This document shows positions 26,553 through 34,728 of a stretch of DNA of 64,000 nucleotides, one piece after another; within the stretch, counting starts at the first letter, position 1, and every line of letters starts with the position of its first letter. The DNA is from JADJXV01 sp046328995 (GTDB lineage: Bacteria; Bacteroidota; Ignavibacteria; Kapaibacteriales; UBA961), in NCBI GenBank assembly GCA_046328995.1, contig JAXLVN010000003.1, positions 372,001 to 436,000 on the forward strand. The letters are read 5' to 3'. The translations under genes were made by a program, and so were the position numbers. Below the pieces are notes generated by a model, which was not told the origin of the DNA, did not search any database, and was given only the letters and a program-made list of their open reading frames with translations.

Positions 26553-27833
26553 ATGGGCAATAGAGTTCGTAAATTTGTAAGCAACCCAAACAAAACAACG
26601 TACTATGTGCGCGATGCAAGCGGTAATGTGATGAGCACCTACGAAAAAACAGGCAGTGGAAATATAAAACAAATCGAAGTACCGCTTTACGGAAGCGATA
26701 GAGTAGGTATGGCAAAGCGCAGCGCAGAGCGCGGCACATTCACCACGACCGATACAAGCTCCCGCTGGCTGGGCTACAAGATGTACGAACTCAAAGACCA
26801 CCTCGGCAATGTGCGCGTAGTGCTGGGCGATAAAAAGACCCGCACCACCGGCACCAATTCCTTCCAGCCGGATGTGGTAAGCTATAGCGGGTATTTCCCA
26901 TTTGGAATGCAGATGCAGGAAGATACATGGCAGAGTCCGTTGTATCGGTATGGGTATAATGGTCAGGAAAAAGAATCTCAAATAAACGACAACACGTATT
27001 CAACAGAATATCGCCTTATAGACACTCGTATAGGTCGTTGGATGACAAGAGATAAATTGGAATCAAAGTTTCCCGCAGAAGGTCCTTATACAGGATATGG
27101 AAATAACCCTATTTGGCACTCTGATCCAATGGGTTTGGAAACGACAGAAGGACTCGAAAACTATGTTATTAAACCCTTGCTTGAAGAGGTTGACAAACAA
27201 AAAGTGAATGCAGTTGCAGAATTAAGAAATTACAATGGTACTGATAATAATGAGTTAGCAAGATTACAGCAAAACGTGGAAAAATGGACAAAAGCAGCAA
27301 GTGAAACTAATAACGAAGTTAATCAACTCAGAGAATCTGATGTTGTTTATGATTTTGATGGATTTGATAACAATTTATATTCGGACCACGGAGGTATAAC
27401 TTATTATAAAGATGGTCGAATTACTATGAAACTCGCTGGGCCAGCAGTTACAAAAGGTGATTTTAAAAAGAACTTTTCAAATAAAGCACACGAGTTAAAA
27501 CACATGTTTCAATATGAAAATCGCCAACTAAGTTATAGTCGTACTGGTGGTCTTGATGATGGTATCAAGGTAGGGAAATTAGGTACAATAATGAATGAAT
27601 TAGAAGCTTATGAAAGAGGTCATCTTTGGGGACAATTTACTAATATTAAAACCTGGGAAGATGTGAAAGCCATGCCTAGTTACCAATTTTATGGAACTCC
27701 ACAAGAAAAATGGGACGAGCAATCTCAAAAATTCATACCAGTAAACTACGGGTTGTATGGACCTGATGGACTGAATTTAAGATTGTTAAAAGATTTAAGA
27801 GATGCTGGTGATTACTTTCATGAAATTAAATAG
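26553..27833 (+). CDS. Truncated Rhs-core protein with HExxH zincin-like toxin domain
   Basis: 426 residues. Residues 1-140 repeat the Rhs-core start of the previous toxin gene almost exactly, then diverge. The core ends in YRLIDTRIGRWMTRD and YGNNPIWHSDPMG. The variable domain (from about 195) has a helical linker and then AHELKHMFQYE (H313, E314, H317), an HExxH zinc site, followed about 35 residues later by NELEAYERGH with possible third-ligand Glu. This fits the Tox-MPTase type of metallopeptidase toxins. No export signal or YD repeats remain, so it is an orphan module. A probable immunity gene follows after 64 bases. Confidence 0.76.
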   Translation: MGNRVRKFVSNPNKTTYYVRDASGNVMSTYEKTGSGNIKQIEVPLYGSDRVGMAKRSAERGTFTTTDTSSRWLGYKMYELKDHLGNVRVVLGDKKTRTTGTNSFQPDVVSYSGYFPFGMQMQEDTWQSPLYRYGYNGQEKESQINDNTYSTEYRLIDTRIGRWMTRDKLESKFPAEGPYTGYGNNPIWHSDPMGLETTEGLENYVIKPLLEEVDKQKVNAVAELRNYNGTDNNELARLQQNVEKWTKAASETNNEVNQLRESDVVYDFDGFDNNLYSDHGGITYYKDGRITMKLAGPAVTKGDFKKNFSNKAHELKHMFQYENRQLSYSRTGGLDDGIKVGKLGTIMNELEAYERGHLWGQFTNIKTWEDVKAMPSYQFYGTPQEKWDEQSQKFIPVNYGLYGPDGLNLRLLKDLRDAGDYFHEIK

Positions 27834-27897
27834 AATTCTTGTGTGAGTTAAATGGAGTAGTTTCACAAATATATGTCCAATATCCGGTTGCAATCAT

Positions 27898-29118
27898 ATG
27901 TATAAGAAATTTTTTATGTTTACAACAATTTTGATAGGCTTTCTGTTCGGGTTTTGTCAATCAGAAGCCTTTTCAATGACTCTTGATGCAGGGAGGACAT
28001 TATCTGAATGTAAAAACCGCTGTAGTATTACCGCATCCAGCATAAGAGATACGCTTTATTTTGAGCGTTATAAATACTACATTGACGATTGTAAACATTA
28101 TTATACGATAGATAGAATTACAGACAGTACTTGCGATTTATTAAAATGCCCACCAGATGCCATTAAACTCAATATTTTTGATGTGAACGATAGAAATATC
28201 TATTCGTTGGTTGGTATTAATGTGATTTTCGATGTTGAATTTGTTAACGAAGCAATCATTATCGAATATTTTAGAACTGATAGAAGTGAATTACACTTTG
28301 CTGTTTTACAAAATGGAAAACTGCAAGAGTATCTTGCTCCCAAAGGAAAATATCAACGTATTGGTCAAGACAGAGATAATATTTATTATCAGATTTATCA
28401 ATATGATTATGAATTACGTAGTCCTATAAGAAGCCATGATTATTCTAAACGACCGGGCGGTCCCTTGCAAGTAAAAGGAAATCAGTTTTTTTCAATCAGC
28501 ACATCAGGGATTAAAACTGAAAATAGAATTCTTCAATTCCTATCAAGGTTAGATACAACAGGCAATAGATATTTTGCTGAAAAAATGATTACTATCCAGG
28601 AAGACAGTGCCCTACATTCTGCTGTTTTAGAAAAAAGTTTACAAGAGAAAGATTTCGTTTCAATAAACCAACTTATCTATTACAGTGGTAACTATGCTGT
28701 TATTCAAAAAAAAACACCAACTAACGACAACAGGTATTCATTAGTTAAGGAAATTTACTTTATTGATGAAAAGCTGGTGAAGCTAGTGGGAAGTATTTTA
28801 TCTACATACTCTTTGTGGAATTGGAATTTCTATTATACAGAAAAGGGTGTTTTTATGTATAGTAGGACAGAGGATACGTATCAGATACATAAATTTACAT
28901 CTGACTCAATAACCTCAATAATTACATTATCAGATTTTCCTGAATATTTCGTTACTGGTAAAAGTACAAGTTCATATATTGCTTCCTTTGAAATTAGAGG
29001 TGATATAATATTAATGTTCATACCTAACAGTAAGTTAAGTTATGAATACCCTGTATTTTCCTATTCACAATTGACTAAAAGAATACGTCCAGTTTTGGTA
29101 AAAGCTGTAGTGAAGTAG
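27898..29118 (+). CDS. Exported hypothetical protein, probable immunity protein
   Basis: 406 residues with a signal peptide (MYKKFFMFTTILIGFLFGFC...). The mature part starts with several Cys residues and is otherwise rich in Tyr, Ser and Ile; no family was recognised. Position behind the zincin-like toxin gene suggests immunity, although it is larger than most immunity proteins and the 64-base gap is wider than usual. A role as substrate or accessory protein cannot be excluded. Confidence 0.6.
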   Translation: MYKKFFMFTTILIGFLFGFCQSEAFSMTLDAGRTLSECKNRCSITASSIRDTLYFERYKYYIDDCKHYYTIDRITDSTCDLLKCPPDAIKLNIFDVNDRNIYSLVGINVIFDVEFVNEAIIIEYFRTDRSELHFAVLQNGKLQEYLAPKGKYQRIGQDRDNIYYQIYQYDYELRSPIRSHDYSKRPGGPLQVKGNQFFSISTSGIKTENRILQFLSRLDTTGNRYFAEKMITIQEDSALHSAVLEKSLQEKDFVSINQLIYYSGNYAVIQKKTPTNDNRYSLVKEIYFIDEKLVKLVGSILSTYSLWNWNFYYTEKGVFMYSRTEDTYQIHKFTSDSITSIITLSDFPEYFVTGKSTSSYIASFEIRGDIILMFIPNSKLSYEYPVFSYSQLTKRIRPVLVKAVVK

Positions 29119-29145
29119 TAGGATATATTATCTGTCCGACTATTT

Positions 29146-29465
29146 TTTCCCGTCCGTACAATAACTGTGTTACTTCGCAAGCATATTTTTCGAGATCGAG
29201 TAGTTTTTCTCAAAGAGAGTATTGGTAGTCTGTTCAGCATAAATTTGTCGGATAAGTTTATGAGCAACAGTTAGTTTATTTGACTGTATGGGGAATAGAG
29301 TTCGTAAATTTGTAAGCAACCCAAACAAAACAACATACTATGTCCAATAAGTGCAAGCGGTAAAGTGATGGCAACGTGAAAATACGCTTATCCGCAGTAC
29401 GGATGTGTAGGACGTTTTATAGGTACGTGTTGACGGTCGGTTTAAACAACCGACCGGACGGGAAA
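29146..29465. repeat. Inverted-repeat element with decayed Rhs-core insert, type C left arm
   Basis: 320 bases. Left arm TTTCCCGTCCGTACAATAAC, then the type C spacer. From about 29285 it has the damaged Rhs-core start with the same changes as the copy at 23078 (GTGATGGCAACGTGAAAATA), then GTACGGATGTGTAGGACG and the right arm ending GACCGGACGGGAAA. Confidence 0.85.
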
Positions 29466-29520
29466 AACATTCGATGTTGGTGGGGAACTTGTTAATAACG
29501 CTCTGACGCCAAAAAACTGA
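29464..29520 (+). pseudogene. Orphan toxin tail
   Basis: Immediately after the repeat's right arm one frame reads TFDVGGELVNNALTPKN and stops at 29518, 23 bases before the next gene's ATG. No start codon. Interpreted as the last codons of a toxin gene cut by the repeat. The short length makes chance possible. Confidence 0.35.
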
Positions 29521-29542
29521 GAAGAAGAATCTGGAAAAGTCT

Positions 29543-30004
29543 ATGAAAAAGTATAATCCACAAATAGTTATAACGCAAAAGTATGAGAGTGGTTCTACAG
29601 AAGTTTTATTTCCTCTTATTTTTGTTTTCTTCGTAGTTCTTTGGTTGGCTTGGAGATTTTATCAAGATTTCCAATTTGCTTCAGAATCTAAAAATACAGT
29701 TGCTGAAGTCCTTAGAATTGAAGAAGATGGTAGATACATGATCATTGTTGAATATAATGATCATAAAACAGGATTACCAACTGAAGGTGTATTTATTAAC
29801 ACATGTTTGATAGCAAAAAATGTGGTCCCGGGCCAGCGACTAGGAATTTTGTATGTGTCCGGCATGTATCGTGTTTACTTGCCAGAATGTCAACATCCAA
29901 GTTTTAATAGTGCATCTTTATTAATCATTGGTGAAGTGATTATGCTATTGTTAGGTTACGGTTTATATAAGCGTTACAAAGATTTAAAAGCACAGGGTAA
30001 ATAA
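29543..30004 (+). CDS. Membrane protein, DUF3592-like, immunity candidate
   Basis: 153 residues. Two transmembrane segments (VLFPLIFVFFVVLWLAW and a C-terminal SASLLIIGEVIMLLLGYGL) enclose a domain with VEYNDHKTGLPTEGV and PGQRLGILYVSGMYRVYLP, a DUF3592-like layout. It is a clear paralogue of the protein at 19661-20236. Flanked on both sides by inverted-repeat elements and preceded by an orphan toxin tail, so probably an immunity gene of a lost toxin; the membrane location would suit a membrane- or periplasm-acting toxin. Confidence 0.68.
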   Translation: MKKYNPQIVITQKYESGSTEVLFPLIFVFFVVLWLAWRFYQDFQFASESKNTVAEVLRIEEDGRYMIIVEYNDHKTGLPTEGVFINTCLIAKNVVPGQRLGILYVSGMYRVYLPECQHPSFNSASLLIIGEVIMLLLGYGLYKRYKDLKAQGK

Positions 30005-30022
30005 ATATAATCGCCCTTAATA

Positions 30023-30366
30023 GTCCCGTCCGTCCAAGAACTGTGGTAATAGGCAAGCATATTTTTTCAGCCTGGGCAGGTGTTTCAACTGCCCGGCAAC
30101 ACTTACCGCTCAAAAGTTTTCATGATAATTTGCTCGATAGGTTGTTCCAATACTTATACCTCTCACCATTTCATTTTTGTATGACGGTATGGGCAATAGA
30201 GTTCGTAAATTTGTAAGCAACCCAAACAAAACAACGTACTATGTTCTATGGGTGCAAGCGGTAATGTGATGGCAACGTAAAAATACACTTATCCGCAACA
30301 TGGATGTGTAGAATGTTTTATAGGCAAGTGTTGACGGACGGTTGAAAGAACGGACCGGACGGGAAA
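30023..30366. repeat. Composite inverted-repeat element with decayed Rhs-core insert
   Basis: 344 bases. It starts with part of a type C arm (TCCCGTCCGTCCAAGAACTG, GGCAAGCATATTTTT), continues into the ordinary left arm (CAACACTTACCGCTC) and the common spacer, then the damaged Rhs-core start and a right arm ending GACCGGACGGGAAA. The joining of two arm types suggests recombination between elements. Confidence 0.83.
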
Positions 30367-30368
30367 GT

Positions 30369-30428
30369 ACTTGGCATCACGGAGGAGAAACAAAATATCT
30401 TGGAGGTGAAGATGAAACACACAAATAA
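30369..30428 (+). pseudogene. Orphan toxin tail, possible HNH-type end
   Basis: After the right arm one frame reads TWHHGGETKYLGGEDETHK and stops at 30426, overlapping the start of the next gene (ATG 30412). The WHH pair is reminiscent of HNH/GHH nuclease toxins, but too little is left to be sure. Confidence 0.35.
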
Positions 30429-31005
30429 CCTATGGGGCAAGTTGTTGTTCAAGTTAATTCTTTGTATTTTCATAATGTTAGAATGTTCATGTTCTTTTTC
30501 TTCAGATAGGAATGTATTTAATAGCATCCTCGGAAAACTTAATAAAAAATATAATACTAATATTGAAGAAAAGCTGGCAAATCTTGATTCTAAAAACCAA
30601 GACTATATTCATATTAGCTTGATCTCTTCGTCTGGAGTAATACATAAAGAGATTTCATATATTATATACATGGTGAATGGTAGATATTTGTGTCAAAAAA
30701 TCACATCAATAGGCGTGTATGAACCGGATACTGTTCCATTGGACTTTTCAAAATATATGGCACTAATTGAGAATAAATCCTCGTACTCATTTGAAAACGA
30801 TACTTCAATCAAAGCTTTAGATAGTCATTTTACCTATTATTCAATATTAGTTCGTAAAAACAGGATAAAAAGAAACTACAAGTTACTTGAAGGCCAGTTT
30901 TTTGATTCACCAAACGTTCCCGGCTGTCAGCTCTTACGTGAATTTGTAATGGATACTCATTGGATAGAAATGAGGAAGTCGAGGGTATTTGAACAAGAGT
31001 TTTAG
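30412..31005 (+). CDS. Lipoprotein, immunity candidate
   Basis: About 197 residues from the ATG at 30412; a TTG at 30400 is less likely. Signal peptide with lipobox ending LECSC. The mature protein has an N-terminal helical part and a C-terminal block LLREFVMDTHWIEM. That block resembles VRKFIFDISWSEM in the next gene, so the two are diverged tandem copies. It overlaps an orphan toxin tail at its start and lies between inverted-repeat elements. Immunity role inferred from this position. Confidence 0.62.
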   Translation: MKHTNNLWGKLLFKLILCIFIMLECSCSFSSDRNVFNSILGKLNKKYNTNIEEKLANLDSKNQDYIHISLISSSGVIHKEISYIIYMVNGRYLCQKITSIGVYEPDTVPLDFSKYMALIENKSSYSFENDTSIKALDSHFTYYSILVRKNRIKRNYKLLEGQFFDSPNVPGCQLLREFVMDTHWIEMRKSRVFEQEF

Positions 31006-31063
31006 GTTTTCAGTATATGTTTTAGATTTCAGTGAATGTCTTCTTCAACTCAAATTTTCAACT

Positions 31064-31630
31064 ATGAATTATCGTACCTCATTTGCGACTCGGTCATCAA
31101 TTGGTCTTATCTTTCTTATAATTTCGTTCTCATTTGCCGGATGTTCAACTCTTTTCAATCAATCGAATAGTGGTGAGCTAATACAGCAATACCGTCGAAA
31201 TCGTGATCAACGATTTATACAATTGAACAATCGTTTAATTAATTATATTTCTATAGAATTATGCGACACTACAAATCAGGAAGATGATATTTGTTATTTT
31301 TTGTACAGGTATGAACCAGAAACAAGACCCTATATTCAGACATTATCCAATAATCAGCAATTAAAAGAAAAGACAATGTCGGCTGATGACTATGAATCAT
31401 ATTTTGCAATGACAGACAGAAGTAAGACCATGGTTCAACACGTAGCTCAACCCGTTGGGCTCTCAGCAAAGTATTACAAAATACATATACAACGTGATGG
31501 AAAAAATGAAGAGTACATAATTCCATTTGAACAATTTTCTGAATCAACAAGCAGCATAAGTACAATGGTACGTAAATTCATTTTTGATATCTCTTGGAGT
31601 GAAATGATTATCTTTCCCCATTATGATTGA
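31064..31630 (+). CDS. Lipoprotein, paralogue of the preceding gene
   Basis: 188 residues from the ATG at 31064; the open frame upstream to 30989 overlaps the previous gene. Signal peptide with lipobox SFAGC. The C-terminal region (YYKIHIQRDGKNEEY, then VRKFIFDISWSEM) matches the preceding lipoprotein at low similarity. Paired immunity paralogues are common at polymorphic toxin loci. Function not shown. Confidence 0.62.
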   Translation: MNYRTSFATRSSIGLIFLIISFSFAGCSTLFNQSNSGELIQQYRRNRDQRFIQLNNRLINYISIELCDTTNQEDDICYFLYRYEPETRPYIQTLSNNQQLKEKTMSADDYESYFAMTDRSKTMVQHVAQPVGLSAKYYKIHIQRDGKNEEYIIPFEQFSESTSSISTMVRKFIFDISWSEMIIFPHYD

Positions 31631-31650
31631 CACACTGATAGTTTTTACAT

Positions 31651-31946
31651 CCCACTAGTTTTAAAAACTGGTCATAAACACTTACCTGTTAAACGTTTGC
31701 ATGTAGATTTGTCTATTCGTCCGTTCATTTGCTCATTGCTCCCACACAATTTCCTTCCTCTATGACTGAATGGGCATTAGAGCACGTAAATTTGTAAGCA
31801 ACCCAAACAAAACAACGTACTATGTTCAATAGCTGCAAGCGGTACTGTGATGGCAACGTAAAAATACGCTTATCCGCAGTACGGATGCGCAGGACATTTC
31901 ATAGGTAAGTGTTGATTGGCGGTTTAAACAACCGACCGGACGGGAA
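31651..31946. repeat. Inverted-repeat element with decayed Rhs-core insert, weak left arm
   Basis: 296 bases. The left arm is decayed at its tip (CCCACTAGTTTTAAAAACTG) but keeps AAACACTTACCTGTTAAACG. The interior has GTAAATTTGTAAGCAACCCA and ACGTACTATGTTCAATAGC with the shared changes. The right arm ends ACCGACCGGACGGGAA. Confidence 0.8.
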
Positions 31947-31969
31947 TAATAAACAATACATAAATCATT

Positions 31970-32545
31970 ATGATTAAACAATTTGAGGCAAAAAAAACAT
32001 TTATTCTAGTAAGTTTATTTAGCAAAATTCCTTTTTTAATTATTGGTATAGTAATTCTCCTTGTAACTCCTATTTTAGAAAAAAGCTTCGTACTATCAAT
32101 GATAATTCTTGGATTTGGATTATTCACTTTTATTTTTGAAGTCTTTAAGGCACACGAAAGAGATATTTATAGCTTAAAGTTTGATGACGAGGCAAGGGTA
32201 TTAACGGTAGTATCTTATAAGTATGGGCTGATACCCAAAGAAAGTACTATAGATTACGAACAACTTTGGTACGCACTTAGTGGAATAAAGTGGGAACTTT
32301 TGACGGGTGAAATTAGCGACTTCGAGATCATGAAGAGACAAAGCCAAGATGCTCCTATCATTTCGAAGTTTTTTTATGTTAAGTCAATTTTTGGAGCATT
32401 TTCCGAAAAACAATTTTTTGAAATTATTAATAAATTAAAAGAAGTAGGTCATGATGAATTTGGGGGCGGTATTACAAAATTTCCCGTCCGGTCGGCTGTT
32501 ACAACCGACCGTCAACATGTACCGCCGAAACGTACTGAACTATAG
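31970..32545 (+). CDS. Membrane protein, immunity candidate, tail encoded by repeat
   Basis: 191 residues. Two N-terminal transmembrane segments (IPFLIIGIVILLVTPIL and VLSMIILGFGLFTFIF) are followed by a cytoplasmic domain with SLKFDDEARVLTVVSYKYG. The last ~22 codons (from KFPVRSAVTT on) are encoded by the left arm of the next repeat element, so the original C-terminus was replaced or extended when the element arrived. Lies between two elements. Function unknown; immunity inferred from context. Confidence 0.62.
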   Translation: MIKQFEAKKTFILVSLFSKIPFLIIGIVILLVTPILEKSFVLSMIILGFGLFTFIFEVFKAHERDIYSLKFDDEARVLTVVSYKYGLIPKESTIDYEQLWYALSGIKWELLTGEISDFEIMKRQSQDAPIISKFFYVKSIFGAFSEKQFFEIINKLKEVGHDEFGGGITKFPVRSAVTTDRQHVPPKRTEL

Positions 32546-32704
32546 CCACATCGAACGTTAGGTAGTGAAAAGCTATCGCATACTGCTGAGAGATTGTAAA
32601 TTGTAGTTGGAATAGGAAGTAACGACTTATCCGAAGTACGGATGCGCATTACGTTTTATAGGTACGTGTTGTTGGTCGGTTTAAACAACCGAACGGACGG
32701 GAAA
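32480..32704. repeat. Inverted-repeat element, type II interior
   Basis: 225 bases, the best preserved copy. Left arm TTTCCCGTCCGGTCGGCTGT, then ACAACCGACCGTCAACATG and ACCGCCGAAACGTACTG. The interior has CATCGAACGTTAGGTAGTG, AAGCTATCGCATACTGCTGA and AGTTGGAATAGGAAGTAACG. Right arm TACGTTTTATAGGTACGTG and ACCGAACGGACGGGAAA. No Rhs fragment. Confidence 0.88.
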
Positions 32705-32728
32705 TAACTTAATTTTAATTTATTCCTT

Positions 32729-33058
32729 ATGAAATTAGAAGAATTAGTAACATATTTAATGAATCCAGAACAATTAGAACAATTGTATAAGGAGCGAGGG
32801 TTGAATATAGATTCAGAATCCGAACCATTATTAATCTATATGGAGGGAGAGATTGATTTGAAATCCGAAATTGTCTTTTTTGAATCTGATGAAACAGAAG
32901 ATAATCTCATTTTTGAAAAAGATGGTAAACGATTCGTTAATATATGGGATATAGACTATGCTATATATTTATTAGAAATATTAGATTTATTGGATAAAGG
33001 CTATTCCAATGTAAAAATAGCACAAAGACTCATCGAGTATAGATTGAACGATGCATAA
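32729..33058 (+). CDS. Small acidic protein, immunity candidate
   Basis: 109 residues, very acidic (ESESEPLLIYMEGEIDLKSE type composition, many Asp and Glu), with no signal peptide, so cytoplasmic. Not recognised. It is the only gene between two inverted-repeat elements, with 24 bases to the left one and 8 to the right one. Small acidic cytoplasmic proteins at such positions are often immunity proteins that mask a basic nuclease toxin; here that is inference. Confidence 0.6.
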   Translation: MKLEELVTYLMNPEQLEQLYKERGLNIDSESEPLLIYMEGEIDLKSEIVFFESDETEDNLIFEKDGKRFVNIWDIDYAIYLLEILDLLDKGYSNVKIAQRLIEYRLNDA

Positions 33059-33066
33059 ATGCAAAA

Positions 33067-33602
33067 TTTCCAGTACTTGCGGTTATCTCAACCGTCCGGC
33101 AACAAATACCGCTGAACCGTACTGTAGGATAGCCACAGCCACCGCTTGATAGCGTAAATCTATCTCATATTACCGAGATTGTAAATTGTAGTTGTAATAG
33201 GAAGTAACGACTTATTCAAAGTATGGAGGAGTAGTACGTTTCATAACGTGAGTTCGGTATAACCTTCTCTCCTATTGTTCAAGAATATAAGCAAGATAGA
33301 TAAAATTAAGAATAGAATATATGTTCTCCATCCCTGAAAGGGATGAACATCAATAGCCACCGATGAAATCGGTGGAGTAATGCAGCGTTCCCCACCAAAC
33401 CCCAACGGGGTTTAATGACGACATGGATGTGATTAAACCCCGTTGGGGTTTAGGGATTACGTGTGTATATCCCCCGCATTTCATGCGGGGCTATTGAAAT
33501 TGAAGCCCGTTGGGCTTGTCGAATGTAGGCACTGTTGTTACTCGAACTCACATTTTCATAGGTAGGTGTTGGTGGTCGGGTAACCAACCGATTGGACGGG
33601 AG
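33067..33602. repeat. Inverted-repeat element, type II, interrupted by an insertion
   Basis: Left arm TTTCCAGTACTTGCGG... and AATACCGCTGAACCGTACTG. The interior has GATAGCCACAGCCACCG, GAGATTGTAAATTGTAGTTG and ATAGGAAGTAACGACTTATT. The right arm is split at 33245 by a 308-bp insertion and resumes at 33554 with TTTCATAGGTAGGTGTTGG, ending GATTGGACGGGAG. Confidence 0.82.
33246..33553. mobile_element. 308-bp MITE-like insertion with 11-bp TIR and 7-bp target duplication
   Basis: Ends ACGTGAGTTCG (33246-33256) and CGAACTCACAT (33543-33553) are inverted repeats with one mismatch. They are flanked by a direct 7-bp repeat TTTCATA (33239-33245 and 33554-33560), which is normal repeat-arm sequence present once in other copies. 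The inside has no gene but a series of palindromes: CCCTGAAAGGG, CCACCGATGAAATCGGTGG, two inverted AAACCCCAACGGGGTTT, CCCGCATTTCATGCGGG and AGCCCGTTGGGCT. Confidence 0.8.
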
Positions 33603-33606
33603 TCGT

Positions 33607-34083
33607 TCATTCTTCCATTTTCTCCCCATAATAGTCACTATCATGCCTCGGCCCGCCTTTTGGGGGACGATGAGTATCATAAACTGCTTCTAAGTACCAC
33701 TGACCTTTTTCTTTGGTAAATATAAATCGGATATAGGCCTTTTTAACAGATTGAATTATAGGATTGTATCGCTTTGTACCATAATATTGATATTGTATTC
33801 GGGTATCTGCAGCAAACACTTCACACCCTACTGACTCAATGGAGTCAGGGGGAAAATACTGTTTTATAAAGCCAACCATATACGACACATGTGCTGGCGA
33901 TCCAAAGAGATAGCACCTTATTTCTCTATTTTGGGTCATTTCAGATAATAACTCCGGGCGGTGTATAATTTGATCACATAAGGTACGTGTTTCTGCAGTT
34001 CCGCAGCAAAAAGTAGAGCATCCTTGAAGTTGAATCATGGTTAAAGCTGCCATGCAAAGTACGAGTAGTGTACGTATTTCCAT
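33607..34083 (-). CDS. Lipoprotein, immunity candidate
   Basis: 158 residues from the ATG at 34083. Signal peptide with lipobox LQGC. The mature part shares its layout with the next gene upstream (34116-34592): a CDQI helix, a LFG motif, IK..F.P, GC, YQYYG, QSVKKAYIRF and a final HDSD. The pair is therefore a tandem duplication. On the minus strand, ending 4 bases from an inverted-repeat element. Immunity role inferred from the cassette context. Confidence 0.65.
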   Translation of the reverse strand: MEIRTLLVLCMAALTMIQLQGCSTFCCGTAETRTLCDQIIHRPELLSEMTQNREIRCYLFGSPAHVSYMVGFIKQYFPPDSIESVGCEVFAADTRIQYQYYGTKRYNPIIQSVKKAYIRFIFTKEKGQWYLEAVYDTHRPPKGGPRHDSDYYGEKMEE

Positions 34084-34115
34084 TTTTTCTATTCCTAGAC
34101 AGGGCGAAAATTGTA

Positions 34116-34592
34116 TTATTTTTTTAGTACACCATCCCAATCGCTGTCATGGAAAGGATATTTTTGCACAGGAAGATTTTGGATTGAAACTAAGACCCAT
34201 CTACCATTTTCTTTGCGAAATACAAATCTAAGATACGCCTTTTTAACAGATTGGGAAACAGGATAGTAGCAATATCCTCCATAGTATTGGTATTCTATGA
34301 GGTCATTATTCCCATAAATCCTACACCCTGCCCGATCTATACATTCGGGTGAAAAATGAAGCTTAATAAAATACACAATATCAGATATAAACACCCTGTG
34401 ACCAAAAAGCTCGCTTCTAATCGCTTTATCTTTATTTATGATTTGTAGAATATCAGGATTGAGTAAAATCTGTTCGCAAAGGTCTCCCGTATACTTTGCA
34501 CCGCAAATATCTTTAGAGTAGCTATTAACTTGAAACATACATAGCGACAAAATACATATAACGATAAATGACTTCTCTTTTATAGTGTACAT
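34116..34592 (-). CDS. Exported protein, paralogue of the adjacent lipoprotein
   Basis: 158 residues with a signal peptide (SFIVICILSLCMFQVNSYS) and Cys after cleavage, but no clear lipobox. Shares YQYYGGYCYYPVSQSVKKAY, the LFG motif and final HDSD with the gene at 33607-34083, 32 bases downstream. Upstream on the same strand lies an orphan toxin tail (34729-34870). Likely the first immunity gene of an inverted cassette. Confidence 0.65.
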   Translation of the reverse strand: MYTIKEKSFIVICILSLCMFQVNSYSKDICGAKYTGDLCEQILLNPDILQIINKDKAIRSELFGHRVFISDIVYFIKLHFSPECIDRAGCRIYGNNDLIEYQYYGGYCYYPVSQSVKKAYLRFVFRKENGRWVLVSIQNLPVQKYPFHDSDWDGVLKK

Positions 34593-34728
34593 TTTTTTTG
34601 GAAAGATTTAAGTATGGAACAATTTTGAGGAAACGTAAATTTAATTTTAAGTATCCTTCTTTCCTCAACTTTTTTAAAATTAGTCATCTGGATTCATACG
34701 ATTTGCTTAAAAATATATGAAACAGCAA

